A stretch of DNA of 64,000 nt from Streptomyces sp. CB03234 (GCF_001905885.1 NZ_LIYH01000002.1:735591-799590), one strand, 5' to 3'. Positions 17,427-27,449 are shown, counted from the first letter of the stretch. The notes: generated by a model from the letters alone, not told the origin. Program-made: numbers and translations.

Positions 17427-17464
17427 ACATGTGGGGGGCGCCAGTTGAGGCACCCCCCACATGT
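17427..17464 (-). terminator. 12-bp inverted repeat between the GNAT gene and the nrdA leader
   Basis: ACATGTGGGGGG (17427-17438) pairs perfectly with CCCCCCACATGT (17453-17464). It lies 17 bases past the GNAT stop and directly before the riboswitch, so it probably ends the GNAT transcript; the nrdA promoter must overlap or lie beside it. Confidence 0.7.
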
Positions 17465-17480
17465 TGTGTCGGCCGGAGTG

Positions 17481-17984
17481 TCAGAGGGACAGGGCGTACG
17501 TGAAGAGCGTCACGCCCGGAACGGGCTGCCAGTCCCGTTCCGGGGTCCGGACGAACCCCAGCCGCTCGAAGATCCGGTGCGCCGCCCGCATGGACGCCTG
17601 CGACGACAGCATGAGCCGCCGGCACCCCTCCACCGCCCGCGCCCGTTCCACACACGCCCGTACGAGCGCCTCGCCCGCGCCGCGCCGGCGGGCGTCCCGG
17701 GCCACCGCCAGCATCCGGAACTCCGCCTCCCCGTCCAGCGCCAGGTCGGCCCACGGCCCGCCGCCGCGCGCGACGAACGTCACGCCGCCCAGCACCCGTT
17801 CGTCCTGCTCCACGGCCACGAGCACCTCCGCCTCGGCGGCCCGCCGGGCCACGTCCCGCAGGTCGATCAGGTACTCGTCGCTCTCCCCGAAGTCCAGCAG
17901 CCCGTCGCCGAGATACGCCTGGGCCGTGACCTCGGCGAGCGTGTCGTGTTCCTCCGGCCGTACCGCCCTGATGGTGATGTCCAT
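17481..17984 (-). CDS. GNAT-family N-acetyltransferase
   Basis: A 167-residue single-domain GNAT protein. Acetyl-CoA binding is indicated by EFRMLAVARDARRRGAGEAL (motif A with RRRGAG) and a later RIFERLGF (motif B). The substrate cannot be read from sequence. I start at the ATG at 17984 (MDITIRAV), where the fold begins; the longer frame adds basic, unlikely residues. Confidence 0.85.
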   Translation of the reverse strand: MDITIRAVRPEEHDTLAEVTAQAYLGDGLLDFGESDEYLIDLRDVARRAAEAEVLVAVEQDERVLGGVTFVARGGGPWADLALDGEAEFRMLAVARDARRRGAGEALVRACVERARAVEGCRRLMLSSQASMRAAHRIFERLGFVRTPERDWQPVPGVTLFTYALSL

Positions 17985-18008
17985 GGTGCGAGTGTGGCCG
18001 CGCACGGC

Positions 18009-18052
18009 GACGGGCCGCCGCATTTCCGTCCCCGGAAACACGGCGGCCCGTC
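18009..18052 (-). terminator. Terminator after the cstA-ybdD operon
   Basis: GACGGGCCGCCG (18009-18020) pairs with CGGCGGCCCGTC (18041-18052); the loop has its own TTTCC/GGAAA stem. It lies 37 bases past the YbdD-like stop and before the divergent GNAT start region. Confidence 0.7.
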
Positions 18053-18088
18053 GTGCCGTCACCCGCTCAGCAGCACCTCAGCAGCACG

Positions 18089-18313
18089 TCAGCAGCAGCG
18101 GAACCCGTCGCGCGGGTCGGCCTCCCGCGCGTCGGTGCGCCGGCGCTCGAACTCGCGCCGGGTCATGACCTCGGCGTCCGGGTCGCAGGCGCGGGTGTGG
18201 GCGACGTACGTGTCGTACGCGGCCTCGCCGGACACCTCACGTACGTACCAGCGGACCCAGCCGACGGCGCGGCGCAGCCGGCCGCCCGGCCCGGTGGCCA
18301 CCGAGGCGCTCAC
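18089..18313 (-). CDS. YbdD/YjiX-family small protein (CstA partner)
   Basis: The 74-residue product reads WVRWYVREVSGEAAYDTYVAHT, then MTRREFERRR and a C-terminal FRCC, the pattern of the YbdD/YjiX (DUF466) family. These proteins are encoded next to CstA/BtsT peptide or pyruvate carriers and are needed for their activity in some bacteria. Its GTG overlaps the cstA stop (GTGA), so it is translationally coupled. Confidence 0.88.
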   Translation of the reverse strand: MSASVATGPGGRLRRAVGWVRWYVREVSGEAAYDTYVAHTRACDPDAEVMTRREFERRRTDAREADPRDGFRCC

Positions 18314-20553
18314 TTCGAGCCGCTCCCGGCCGTTACCGCCTCACCGGTGCCGCCGTCCTCGCGGCCGCCGTCCTTGCGGATGCCGCCCTCGGGACCGAGC
18401 CCGGCCGCCACCAGTTCGGCCTTCTCCTCGGCCGTGGGGAACAGCCCGGCCGGGGCGATCAGCTTGGACTCGGTGTACGGCTCCTCGGAGAGCTTCACGC
18501 CGGCCGGGTCGGTGATGGCCTTGTAGCAGACCCGTCCCGCGTCCGCGATCACCACGATGATGAGGAGGGCGAAGAGGGCGGAAAGGACGCCGTCGACCGT
18601 GGAGTTGGTGACGACGGTGTGCATGTCGTCCATCGACTTGGCGGGCGGCAGCACCTGCCCGGAGTCGATGCCCGCCTGGTACTTGTCCCGCTGGGCGAAG
18701 AAGCCCACCCGCGGGTCGGCCGAGAAGATCTTCTGCCAGCTGGCGGTGAGGGTGACCGCCACGTCCCAGGCGAGCGGGACGGCGGTGACCCAGGCCCACT
18801 TCAGCCGCCCCGACTTGACCAGCAGCGTCGTGCAGACGGCCAGCGCCACGGCGGCCAGCAGCTGGTTGGCGATGCCGAACAGCGGGAAGAGCTGGTTGAT
18901 GCCGCCCAGCGGGTCGTGCACACCGACCCAGAGGAAGTAGCCCCAGCCGCCGACGACGACCGCGCTGGCGAACCAGACGCCCGGCTTCCAGCTGACCTGC
19001 TTGAAGGGCTTGTAGAGGTTGCCGAGCGTGTCCTGGAGCATGAAGCGGCCCACGCGGGTGCCGGCGTCCAGCGTCGTCAGGATGAACAACGCCTCGAACA
19101 TGATGGCGAAGTGGTACCAGAACGCCTTCATGGCGGTACCGCCGACGACCGCCGAGAAGATCTCCGACATGCCGAGCGCGAAGGTCGGCGCGCCGCCGGT
19201 CCGGGACAGCAGCGACGCCTCCTCCACGTCAGCCGCGGCCTGCGCCAGCTGGTCGGGCGAGATGGTGAAGCCGAAGTTGGACACCGCTTCGGCGGCGGAC
19301 TGCACCGTCGTGCCGACCACGCCCGCGGGCGAGTTGACGGCGAAGAAGAGACCGGGGTCGATGATGCAGGCCGCGATCATCGCCATGACGGCGACGAACG
19401 ACTCGGTGAGCATGGACCCGTACCCGATCATCCGGATCTGGGTCTCCTTCTGGACCATCTTCGGGGTGGTGCCCGAGGAGACCAGGGAGTGGAAGCCGGA
19501 GAGCGCGCCGCACGCGATGGTGATGAAGACGAAGGGGAACATCGAGCCGGCGAAGACCGGACCGTCGCCGCGGCTCGCGAAGTCGGTGACCGCGGGCATC
19601 TTCAGCGTCGGCAGGGCGAGGAAGACACCGAGGGCGAGCATGGCGATCGTGCCGACCTTCATGAAGGTCGAGAGGTAGTCGCGCGGGGCGAGCAGCAGCC
19701 ACACCGGCAGGACGGAGGCGAGGAAGCCGTACACGACCATCCAGATGACCAGTGTGCCCGGCTCCAGGGTGAAGGTCTCCGCGAGGGAGGACTCGGCGAC
19801 CCAGCCGCCCGCGACGATGGCCAGGAGCAGCAGCGCGACGCCGATGACGGAGACCTCGGTGACCCGGCCGGGCCGCAGCACCCGCAGGTAGACGCCCATG
19901 AAGAGGGCGATCGGGATGGTCATGCCGATGGAGAAGACGCCCCACGGCGAGTGCGCCAGGGCGTTGACGATGACCAGGGCCAGCACCGCCAGCAGGATGA
20001 TCATGATGGCGAAGACCGCGATCAGCGCGGCGGCCCCGCCGAAGGGGCCGATCTCGTCACGGGCCATCTGGCCGAGCGAACGGCCGTTGCGGCGGGTGGA
20101 GAAGAAGAGCGTCACCATGTCCTGGACGGCACCGGCGAAGATCACGCCGACGATGATCCAGATCGTGCCGGGCAGGTAGCCCATCTGCGCCGCGAGCACG
20201 GGGCCCACCAGCGGGCCCGCGCCCGCGACCGCCGCGAAGTGGTGGCCGAAGAGCACCCGGCGGTCGGTGGGGTGGAAGTCGACACCGTTGTCGAGCCGCT
20301 CGGCGGGCGTGGCGCGGGTCTTGTCGACCTTGAGCACCCGGTTCGCGATGAAGCGGGAGTAGAAGCGGTAGGCGATCGCGTACGAGCCGAGCGCGGCCGC
20401 GAGCATCCAGGCGGCCGAGATCTCCTCGCCCCGGGACAGCGCGAGCATGCCCCAGCCGGCCGCCCCCGCGAGGGCGACGAGCGACCAGATCACGATCGAC
20501 TTCGGGGCGAGGCCCGTCCGTGAAGTGTTCGGTGGTGCCGACGGCTCTGGCAT
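18310..20553 (-). CDS. cstA: CstA-family carbon-starvation peptide/pyruvate transporter
   Basis: A 747-residue protein with about 16 to 18 membrane helices over nearly its whole length, ending in a hydrophilic tail rich in Gly and Glu. CstA-family signatures include FGHHFAAVAGAGPLVGP near residue 95 and GALSGFHSLVSSGTTPK. The family takes up peptides or pyruvate using the proton gradient. The start at ATG 20553 (MPEPSAPP) follows GAGGGG nine bases upstream; the longer frame lacks a site. No DasR-type operator was recognised in the 137 bp before it. Confidence 0.92.
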   Translation of the reverse strand: MPEPSAPPNTSRTGLAPKSIVIWSLVALAGAAGWGMLALSRGEEISAAWMLAAALGSYAIAYRFYSRFIANRVLKVDKTRATPAERLDNGVDFHPTDRRVLFGHHFAAVAGAGPLVGPVLAAQMGYLPGTIWIIVGVIFAGAVQDMVTLFFSTRRNGRSLGQMARDEIGPFGGAAALIAVFAIMIILLAVLALVIVNALAHSPWGVFSIGMTIPIALFMGVYLRVLRPGRVTEVSVIGVALLLLAIVAGGWVAESSLAETFTLEPGTLVIWMVVYGFLASVLPVWLLLAPRDYLSTFMKVGTIAMLALGVFLALPTLKMPAVTDFASRGDGPVFAGSMFPFVFITIACGALSGFHSLVSSGTTPKMVQKETQIRMIGYGSMLTESFVAVMAMIAACIIDPGLFFAVNSPAGVVGTTVQSAAEAVSNFGFTISPDQLAQAAADVEEASLLSRTGGAPTFALGMSEIFSAVVGGTAMKAFWYHFAIMFEALFILTTLDAGTRVGRFMLQDTLGNLYKPFKQVSWKPGVWFASAVVVGGWGYFLWVGVHDPLGGINQLFPLFGIANQLLAAVALAVCTTLLVKSGRLKWAWVTAVPLAWDVAVTLTASWQKIFSADPRVGFFAQRDKYQAGIDSGQVLPPAKSMDDMHTVVTNSTVDGVLSALFALLIIVVIADAGRVCYKAITDPAGVKLSEEPYTESKLIAPAGLFPTAEEKAELVAAGLGPEGGIRKDGGREDGGTGEAVTAGSGSK

Positions 20554-20690
20554 GGTGCACGTCCCCTCGCTGATCACCTGTAATGCGCAGGAAATCTAGG
20601 GGAGTGCCTCGCGCAGCGTCACCCCCCGTCCGCATATCGGTACGGCAACGCTTTGGGTGACGCCACGTCAGGGGCCGTTCGGCCGGCGCC

Positions 20691-21503
<813 letters not shown>

Positions 21504-21601
21504 CTATTGCGGCTCACATGGTGGCACGGACCGGTCACGGGTCGTCGCCCTCCCTCAGGTGTCGGTCCGGTAACGGACCCGACTGCCCTTCTTATACACC
21601 C

Positions 21602-21653
21602 TTGACACCCCTAAAGGTCTAGGCCAAGCTCCGGGTTACTGGTCTAAACCATT
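21602..21653 (+). promoter_or_regulatory. dasA promoter region with two DasR-responsive elements
   Basis: Two palindromes match the dre consensus (ACTGGTCTAGACCACT): AAAGGTCTAGGCCAAG at 21613-21628 and ACTGGTCTAAACCATT at 21638-21653. A TTGACA at 21602-21607 with CAAGCT 17 bases later is a candidate promoter that the first palindrome would overlap. This fits repression of dasABC by DasR. Confidence 0.8.
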
Positions 21654-21749
21654 AAAGATCAGGTCCCAGTCCCACGGGCAGCACGGGCACTACACCGGTA
21701 TGGCTTCGCGGTGGGGGCAGGGTTTGCAGGCATCCCTGAGGAGGGTGGC

Positions 21750-23036
21750 GTGAAGCGCAAGCTCATCGCGGCGATAGGCGTCGCAGGCATGATGGTCGGT
21801 ATTGCCGCGTGTGGCTCGGACGACGGCAAGGGGGGCAGCACCGACGCCGGTGGCAACAAGACCCTCACCGTCTGGGTGATGGACGGCTCGGCTCCCGACG
21901 CCTGGATCAAGAACGTCAACAAGGAGTTCGAGGCCAAGCACAAGGGCGTCAAGGTCAAGGTCGAGATCCAGCAGTGGAACGGCATCCAGGAGAAGGTCAC
22001 CACGGCCCTCTCCGAGGACACCCCGCCGGACGTCCTGGAGCTGGGTAACACCCAGACCGCCGGTTACGCGGCCACGGGCGGCCTCGCCGACCTGACCGAG
22101 GACAAGGCCAAGCTCGGCGCCGACGGCTGGAACAAGGGCATGCTCGCCTCCAACGAGCTGGACGGAAAGCTCTACTCCGCCCCCTGGTACGCCGCCAACC
22201 GCGTCGTCGTCTACGACAAGGCCGCCTTCAAGAAGGCCGGCGTGACCCCGCCGAAGACCCGCGCCGAGTGGATCGACGGCCTGAAGAAGCTCAAGGCGTC
22301 CGACCCGAAGTCGCAGCCCATCTACCTGCCCGGCCAGAGCTGGTACGTCTACGCCGGCTTCGTGTGGGACGAGGGTGGCGACCTCGCCGTCAAGGACGGC
22401 GACAAGTGGAAGGGCAACCTGTCCTCTCCCGAGGCCGTGGCCGCCATGAACTTCTACAAGGAGCTGCAGTCGTACTCGACCGCTCCCAAGGACAAGGACG
22501 AGGCGACCCCGCAGCAGTCCACCGACATCATTCCCAAGGGCGGCGTGGCGTCCTGGATCGGCCTCGGCTGGGAGGCCGGCGGCGCGATCGACGCGATGAA
22601 GAAGGCCGGCAAGACCGCCGACTTCGGTTACTTCCCGATCCCGGGCAAGACCGCCGACAAGCCCGGCTCCGTCTTCTTCGGCGGCTCGAACCTCGCGGTG
22701 TCCGAGCGCTCGCAGAACAAGGACCTGGCCAAGGAGTGGCTGGCCCTGGCCGCCGGCAAGGAGCACATGGCCAAGTACGCCGAGGCCACCCAGGGCGCGC
22801 TGCTCCCCAACAACGACGCGGCGCAGTTCACGCCGGCCGCCGGCTCGTTCGCCGAGGCGATGGCCAAGGCCGCGCCCGTCGGCAAGATCACCCCGGTCAC
22901 TCCGGGCTGGGCGAACGTCGAGACGGCGCCCAACCCGATCAAGGACTACATGACCAAGGTGCTCAAGGGTGAGGACGCCAAGAAGGCCGCCGAGGCGGCC
23001 GACAAGGTGATCACCGAGCGCGTCAACCAGCAGTAA
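21750..23036 (+). CDS. dasA: Chitobiose-binding lipoprotein of the DasABC ABC transporter
   Basis: A 428-residue family 1 solute-binding protein. The N-terminus is a lipoprotein signal (MKRKLIAAIGVAGMMVGIA then AC, lipobox Cys at about 21) followed by the mature binding domain with LTVWVMDGSAPDAWI and IPKGGVASWIGLGWE. It captures N,N'-diacetylchitobiose outside the membrane and passes it to DasB-DasC. The GTG at 21750 follows GAGGAGGG. A strong hairpin after it separates it from dasB, probably allowing more binding protein than permease. No ATPase gene is nearby; the shared MsiK ATPase serves such systems in Streptomyces. Confidence 0.93.
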   Translation: MKRKLIAAIGVAGMMVGIAACGSDDGKGGSTDAGGNKTLTVWVMDGSAPDAWIKNVNKEFEAKHKGVKVKVEIQQWNGIQEKVTTALSEDTPPDVLELGNTQTAGYAATGGLADLTEDKAKLGADGWNKGMLASNELDGKLYSAPWYAANRVVVYDKAAFKKAGVTPPKTRAEWIDGLKKLKASDPKSQPIYLPGQSWYVYAGFVWDEGGDLAVKDGDKWKGNLSSPEAVAAMNFYKELQSYSTAPKDKDEATPQQSTDIIPKGGVASWIGLGWEAGGAIDAMKKAGKTADFGYFPIPGKTADKPGSVFFGGSNLAVSERSQNKDLAKEWLALAAGKEHMAKYAEATQGALLPNNDAAQFTPAAGSFAEAMAKAAPVGKITPVTPGWANVETAPNPIKDYMTKVLKGEDAKKAAEAADKVITERVNQQ

Positions 23037-23047
23037 CCGCCGTAGCC

Positions 23048-23091
23048 CCCGGTGGTGCGACCGGTAACCCCACGCCGGTCGCACCACCGGG
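23048..23091 (+). terminator. 17-bp hairpin between dasA and dasB (attenuator or mRNA stabiliser)
   Basis: CCCGGTGGTGCGACCGG (23048-23064) pairs perfectly with CCGGTCGCACCACCGGG (23075-23091) around a 10-base loop. With no U-run, partial termination or 3' protection of dasA mRNA is likely. Confidence 0.8.
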
Positions 23092-23131
23092 CCTTGACCC
23101 GGTCAGCCCAGAACCGCGAGGAATGAAGACC

Positions 23132-24154
23132 ATGACCGTGGACTCCCAGGGAGCGGTGAGCACCGCTCCTTCGGACGCGCCCGGGAAGGCGGCGGGGAAG
23201 TCGAAGACCCCGCCACCCCCGTCCGGCTCGACGCACGTCCTGAAGCGTCCTCGCGGCAGGCGCTCCCTGCCGGGCGGGGTGCTGCCGTACCTGCTGATCG
23301 CCCCCGCCATCCTGTCCATGGCGGTGCTGCTGCTCTATCCGCTGATCCGGAACGTGATCCTCTCCTTCCAGCAGGTCAACCGGAAGGAACTGATCACCCG
23401 CAAACCCGAGTGGATCGGCGTCGAGAACTACACGGAGCTGCTGGGCGACTCCCAGTTCTGGACCGTCGTCCTGCGCAGCGTCGCCTTCACGGCCGCCAAC
23501 GTCGTACTGATCATGATCATCGGCACTCTGACCGGCCTGCTGCTCAACCGGCTCGGCAAGAAGATGCGCCTGGTCCTGTCGCTGTCGCTGATGCTCGCCT
23601 GGGCCATGCCGGTCGTCGCCTCCGTCACCGTCTTCCGGTGGCTGTTCGACGAGCAGTTCGGCGTCGCCAACTGGCTGATGCGCACGCTCGGCTTCTCGGG
23701 CTACGAGCAGCACAACTGGTTCGAGACCGGCTTCTCCACCCTCGTCATCGTCACGCTCCTGGTGGTCTGGGGCTCGATCCCGTTCGTCGCGCTCAACATG
23801 TACGCCGGTCTCACCACCGTCGGCACCGAGTTGTACGAGGCCGCCAAGATGGACGGCGCGAACGGCTGGCGGACGTTCTGGTCCGTGGTCTTCCCCAACC
23901 TGAAGCCGTTCTTCCTGATCAGCACGTTCCTGGAGATCATCTGGGTCTTCAAGGTCTTCGCCCAGGTGTACGCGATGAACCTCGGCGGCCCCGACCGCGG
24001 CTCGGAGACCCTGCCGGTCTTCGCCTACATCGAGGGCCAGGGCCAGGCGCACTACGGCCTCGCCGCCGCCATCTCCGTACTGACCATCCTGATGCTGATC
24101 GCGGCCATGTCCTTCTACTTCCGCCTGATCCTGAAGCAGGAGGAGGAGCAGTGA
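23132..24154 (+). CDS. dasB: DasB permease of the chitobiose ABC transporter
   Basis: A 340-residue MalF-type inner-membrane permease with six main helices after a cytoplasmic Pro/Ser-rich N-terminus. The cytoplasmic EAA loop reads YEAAKMDGANGWRTFWSVVFP, the site that meets the ATPase MsiK. I prefer the ATG at 23132, nine bases after AGGA, over the ATG at 23123 which abuts it. The stop overlaps the dasC start (GTGA). Confidence 0.92.
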   Translation: MTVDSQGAVSTAPSDAPGKAAGKSKTPPPPSGSTHVLKRPRGRRSLPGGVLPYLLIAPAILSMAVLLLYPLIRNVILSFQQVNRKELITRKPEWIGVENYTELLGDSQFWTVVLRSVAFTAANVVLIMIIGTLTGLLLNRLGKKMRLVLSLSLMLAWAMPVVASVTVFRWLFDEQFGVANWLMRTLGFSGYEQHNWFETGFSTLVIVTLLVVWGSIPFVALNMYAGLTTVGTELYEAAKMDGANGWRTFWSVVFPNLKPFFLISTFLEIIWVFKVFAQVYAMNLGGPDRGSETLPVFAYIEGQGQAHYGLAAAISVLTILMLIAAMSFYFRLILKQEEEQ

Positions 24155-25020
24155 GCACCACTCACCCGCAGACCCCGCAGGTCCTCCGCACGAGGAAGCC
24201 GCTGCGGCCGGGAACCGTCGCCAAGAACCTCACCGCGCTCGTCATGGCCGTGCTGTTCGTCTTCCCGGTCTACTGGATGTTCAGCTCGTCGCTGAAGCCG
24301 CAGTCCGAGATCCTCACCAAGGACCCGGTGTTCCTGTTCACGCCGACGTTCGAGAACTACCCGACCGCCACCGGCGTCGACCTGTTCTGGACGTACGTGG
24401 GCAACAGCCTCACCGTCACGATCGGCGCCGTCCTCCTGGCCCTGGTCGTCGCCCTGGCCGCCGCCTTCGCCATCGCCCGGATGAAGTTCCGCGGCCGCAA
24501 GGGCCTGGTGCTGGGCGTCATGATGGCGCAGATGGCCCCCTGGGAGGTCATGGTCATCGTGATGTACATGATCGCCCGCGACAGCTCCATGCTGAACAGC
24601 ATCCCGCTGCTCACCGCCATCTACTTCGTCATGGTGCTGCCCTTCACCATCTGGACCCTGCGCGGCTTCATCGCCGCCGTCCCGGTGGAGCTGGAGGAGG
24701 CCGCCCAGATCGACGGCTGCACCCGTGGCCAGGCCTTCCGCAAGGTGATCTTCCCGCTCCTCGCACCCGGCCTGATGTCCACCTCGCTGTTCGGGTTCAT
24801 CACCGCCTGGAACGAGTTCGCGATGGTCCTGATCCTCAACAAGGAGAAGACCGCGCAGACCCTGCCCCTGTGGCTGACCCAGTTCCAGACGGCCTTCGGC
24901 AGCGACTGGGGCGCCACCATGGCCGCCTCCTCGCTCTTCGCCCTCCCCGTTCTGATCGTGTTCCTGTTCCTCCAGCGCCGGGCCGTCGGCGGCATGACCG
25001 CCGGCGCAGTGAAGGGATAA
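24151..25020 (+). CDS. dasC: DasC permease of the chitobiose ABC transporter
   Basis: A 289-residue MalG-type permease with six helices. The EAA loop is EEAAQIDGCTRGQAFRKVIF. The GTG at 24151 has AGGAGGAG upstream and overlaps the dasB stop, so the two subunits are co-translated to form the heterodimeric channel. The glycosidase gene follows after eight bases. Confidence 0.92.
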   Translation: MSTTHPQTPQVLRTRKPLRPGTVAKNLTALVMAVLFVFPVYWMFSSSLKPQSEILTKDPVFLFTPTFENYPTATGVDLFWTYVGNSLTVTIGAVLLALVVALAAAFAIARMKFRGRKGLVLGVMMAQMAPWEVMVIVMYMIARDSSMLNSIPLLTAIYFVMVLPFTIWTLRGFIAAVPVELEEAAQIDGCTRGQAFRKVIFPLLAPGLMSTSLFGFITAWNEFAMVLILNKEKTAQTLPLWLTQFQTAFGSDWGATMAASSLFALPVLIVFLFLQRRAVGGMTAGAVKG

Positions 25021-25028
25021 CGGCACTC

Positions 25029-26546
25029 ATGACGACTCTCGTACGTCCCGGGACCCTCACCCGCGACGCGCTCGCCGTCCTCCAGCCCGGCTTCACCGGC
25101 ACCACCCCGCCCGACTGGCTGCTGCGCCGCATCGGCGAAGGGCTCTCCTCCGTCGGCCTGTTCGGCCGCAACATCGCCACCCCCGGCCAACTGGCGGCGC
25201 TCACTGCCCGCCTGCGGGCCGAGCGGGACGACGTCCTCGTCGCGATCGACGAGGAGGGCGGCGACGTCACCCGCCTGGAGGTCCACACCGGCTCGTCCTT
25301 CCCCGGCAACCTCGCGCTCGGCACGGTCGACGACCCCGGCCTGACCCGAGCCGTGGCCGCCGAACTGGGCCGCCGGCTCGCCGCGTGCGGCGTCGACTTC
25401 AACTGGGCCCCCTCCGCGGACGTCAACTCCGACCCGGACAACCCGGTCATCGGCGTACGCTCCTTCGGCGCCGACCCGGAGCTGGTCGCCCGCCACACCG
25501 TGGCGTACATCGAGGGCATGCAGTCCGCCGGCGTGGCCGCCTGCACCAAGCACTTCCCCGGCCACGGCGACACCAACGTCGACTCGCACCTCGCGATGCC
25601 TCGCGTCGATGCGGACCTGGACACACTGCACGCACGTGAGCTGGTGCCGTTCCGCGCCGCGATCGCCGCGGGTTCCATGTCGGTGATGAGCGCGCACATC
25701 CTGCTCCCCGCGCTCGACCCGGACCGACCGGCGACCCTGAGCCCGCGGATCCTCACCAGCCTGCTCCGCCAGGAGCTGGGCTACGAGGGCCTGATCGTCA
25801 CCGACGGCATGGAGATGCAGGCCATCGCCTCGGTGTACGGAATCGAGCGCGGCTCCGTCCTCGCGATCGCCGCGGGCGCCGACGCCCTGTGTGTCGGCGG
25901 CGGCCTGGCGGACGAGGAGACGGTCCTGCGCCTGCGTGACGCGCTGGTCGACGCGGTACGGACCGGCGAACTGCCCGAGGAGCGGCTGGCCGACGCGGCG
26001 GCGCGGGTGCGCGCGCTCGCGTCGTGGACCAGGGCTCACCGGGCCAGGGGGGCCACAGCCGGGCCGGGCGCGGTTCCGGAGGAGGGGAGCGCGCCCGGCA
26101 CCGACACCACCGGCATCGGTCTGGTGGCCGCGCGGCGCGCGCTGAGCGTCACCGGCTCGCGCGTGCCGCTCACCGCCCCGGCCCACGTCGCCGCGTTCAC
26201 CCCGGTCGCCAACATCGCGGTCGGCGACGAGACCCCCTGGGGCGTCGGCCCCGAGCTGGCCCGGCTGCTGCCGGGGACGACGACGGGCACGTACGCGGCC
26301 GACGTGGCCGTGGACCGGGTGCTGCGGGACGCGGGGGAGCGGCGGATCGTCGCGGTCGTACGGGACGTCCACCGCCACCCGTGGATGGACCGGGCGCTGG
26401 ACGGCCTGCTGGCGGCCCGCCCGGACACGGTGGTCGTCGAGATGGGCGTGAACCAGGCCCCGGCGCGCGGGGCGCTGCACATCGCGACGTACGGGGCGGC
26501 GCGGGTGTGCGGGACGGCGGCGGCGGAGGTCATCGCGGGCGCGTGA
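25029..26546 (+). CDS. dasD: Intracellular GH3 beta-N-acetylglucosaminidase
   Basis: A 505-residue glycoside hydrolase family 3 enzyme without signal peptide, which would split imported chitobiose into N-acetylglucosamine. The bacterial NAGase signature KHFPGHGDT is at 174-182 (His and Asp form the acid/base dyad) and the nucleophile Asp is D259 in LIVTDGMEM. The C-terminal third resembles the extra domain of actinobacterial enzymes. The ATG follows dasC by eight bases, making it the last gene of the das operon. The symbol dasD is used from memory of the S. coelicolor locus. Confidence 0.88.
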   Translation: MTTLVRPGTLTRDALAVLQPGFTGTTPPDWLLRRIGEGLSSVGLFGRNIATPGQLAALTARLRAERDDVLVAIDEEGGDVTRLEVHTGSSFPGNLALGTVDDPGLTRAVAAELGRRLAACGVDFNWAPSADVNSDPDNPVIGVRSFGADPELVARHTVAYIEGMQSAGVAACTKHFPGHGDTNVDSHLAMPRVDADLDTLHARELVPFRAAIAAGSMSVMSAHILLPALDPDRPATLSPRILTSLLRQELGYEGLIVTDGMEMQAIASVYGIERGSVLAIAAGADALCVGGGLADEETVLRLRDALVDAVRTGELPEERLADAAARVRALASWTRAHRARGATAGPGAVPEEGSAPGTDTTGIGLVAARRALSVTGSRVPLTAPAHVAAFTPVANIAVGDETPWGVGPELARLLPGTTTGTYAADVAVDRVLRDAGERRIVAVVRDVHRHPWMDRALDGLLAARPDTVVVEMGVNQAPARGALHIATYGAARVCGTAAAEVIAGA

Positions 26547-26563
26547 GCCGCACGTACAGGAAT

Positions 26564-26593
26564 GGGCCGGTACCCGATCGGGGGTACCGGCCC
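26564..26593. terminator. Bidirectional terminator between the das operon and nagB
   Basis: GGGCCGGTACCC (26564-26575) pairs with GGGTACCGGCCC (26582-26593) around six bases, between two convergent genes. Confidence 0.88.
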
Positions 26594-26619
26594 CTTCCGC
26601 GTGCGCGCCCGTGGAACGC

Positions 26620-27405
26620 TCAGATGCCCTGCCAGGACGGCTTGTTGGCGTACGTGTGACGGAAGTAGTCCGCGAGCTTCAGCTTGGACGCGGCCGCCTC
26701 GTCGACGACCACCGTGGCGTGCGGGTGCAGCTGGAGCGCCGAGGCCGGTACGAGGGCGGCGACCGGGCCCTCGACGGTCTGCGCCACGGCCTCGGCCTTG
26801 CCCTCGCCGGTGGCGAGGAGGACCAGGTGGCGGGCCTCCAGGATGGTGCCGATGCCCTGGGTGATCACGTGGTGGGGCACCTGGTCGATGTCGCCCCCGA
26901 AGAACCGCGCGTTGTCGACACGGGTCTGCTCGGTCAGCGTCTTGATGCGGGTGCGGGAGGCCAGCGAGGAGCACGGCTCGTTGAAGCCGATGTGCCCGTC
27001 GGTGCCGATGCCGAGTATCTGGAGGTCCACGCCGCCCGCCTCGGCCAGCGCCCTGTCGTACGCATCGCATGCCGCCTGGACGTCCGCGGCGGAGCCGTCG
27101 GGACCCATGAAGGCGTCGGGGCTCAGCCCGAGCGGCTCGACGACCTGGCGCAGCACGGTGGAGCGGTACGACTCGGGGTGCCCGGACGGCAGTCCCACGT
27201 ACTCGTCCAGCTGGGCGATCCGGGCGCGCGAGACGTCCACGGCACCCGCCCGGACCTTCGCGGTCAGCGCGTCGTAGATGGGCAGCGGGGTCGAACCGGT
27301 GGCCACGCCGAGCAGCGCGTCGGGCTTGCGGCGCAGAAGGCCGGCGATGCCCTCGGCGATGAGTTCGCCGCCTGCCTTGGCGTCCTGGACGATGACAACT
27401 TCCAC
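26620..27405 (-). CDS. nagB: Glucosamine-6-phosphate deaminase
   Basis: Converts glucosamine-6-phosphate to fructose-6-phosphate and ammonia, the step that feeds amino sugars into glycolysis and also consumes the DasR effector. The 261-residue product has GSTPLPIYDAL, the catalytic LDEY at 66-69, GIGTDGHIGFNEP and the lid region. The GTG at 27405 (MEVVIVQDAK) matches the usual family start. A DasR-type operator lies 29 bp upstream, shared with the divergent SIS-domain gene. Confidence 0.94.
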   Translation of the reverse strand: MEVVIVQDAKAGGELIAEGIAGLLRRKPDALLGVATGSTPLPIYDALTAKVRAGAVDVSRARIAQLDEYVGLPSGHPESYRSTVLRQVVEPLGLSPDAFMGPDGSAADVQAACDAYDRALAEAGGVDLQILGIGTDGHIGFNEPCSSLASRTRIKTLTEQTRVDNARFFGGDIDQVPHHVITQGIGTILEARHLVLLATGEGKAEAVAQTVEGPVAALVPASALQLHPHATVVVDEAAASKLKLADYFRHTYANKPSWQGI

Positions 27406-27433
27406 GCTGGGCCTGCCGATCTCGGAGTACGTA

Positions 27434-27449
27434 TGTGGTATAGACCAAT
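27434..27449. promoter_or_regulatory. DasR-responsive element between nagB and the SIS gene
   Basis: TGTGGTATAGACCAAT keeps the TGGTNTAGACCA core of the dre palindrome. Its place between divergent amino-sugar genes supports DasR control of both. Confidence 0.85.

Noticed and set aside
18619..20523. 634-residue forward ORF
   Set aside because: Antisense shadow of cstA, extremely His/Arg/Gly/Asp-rich.
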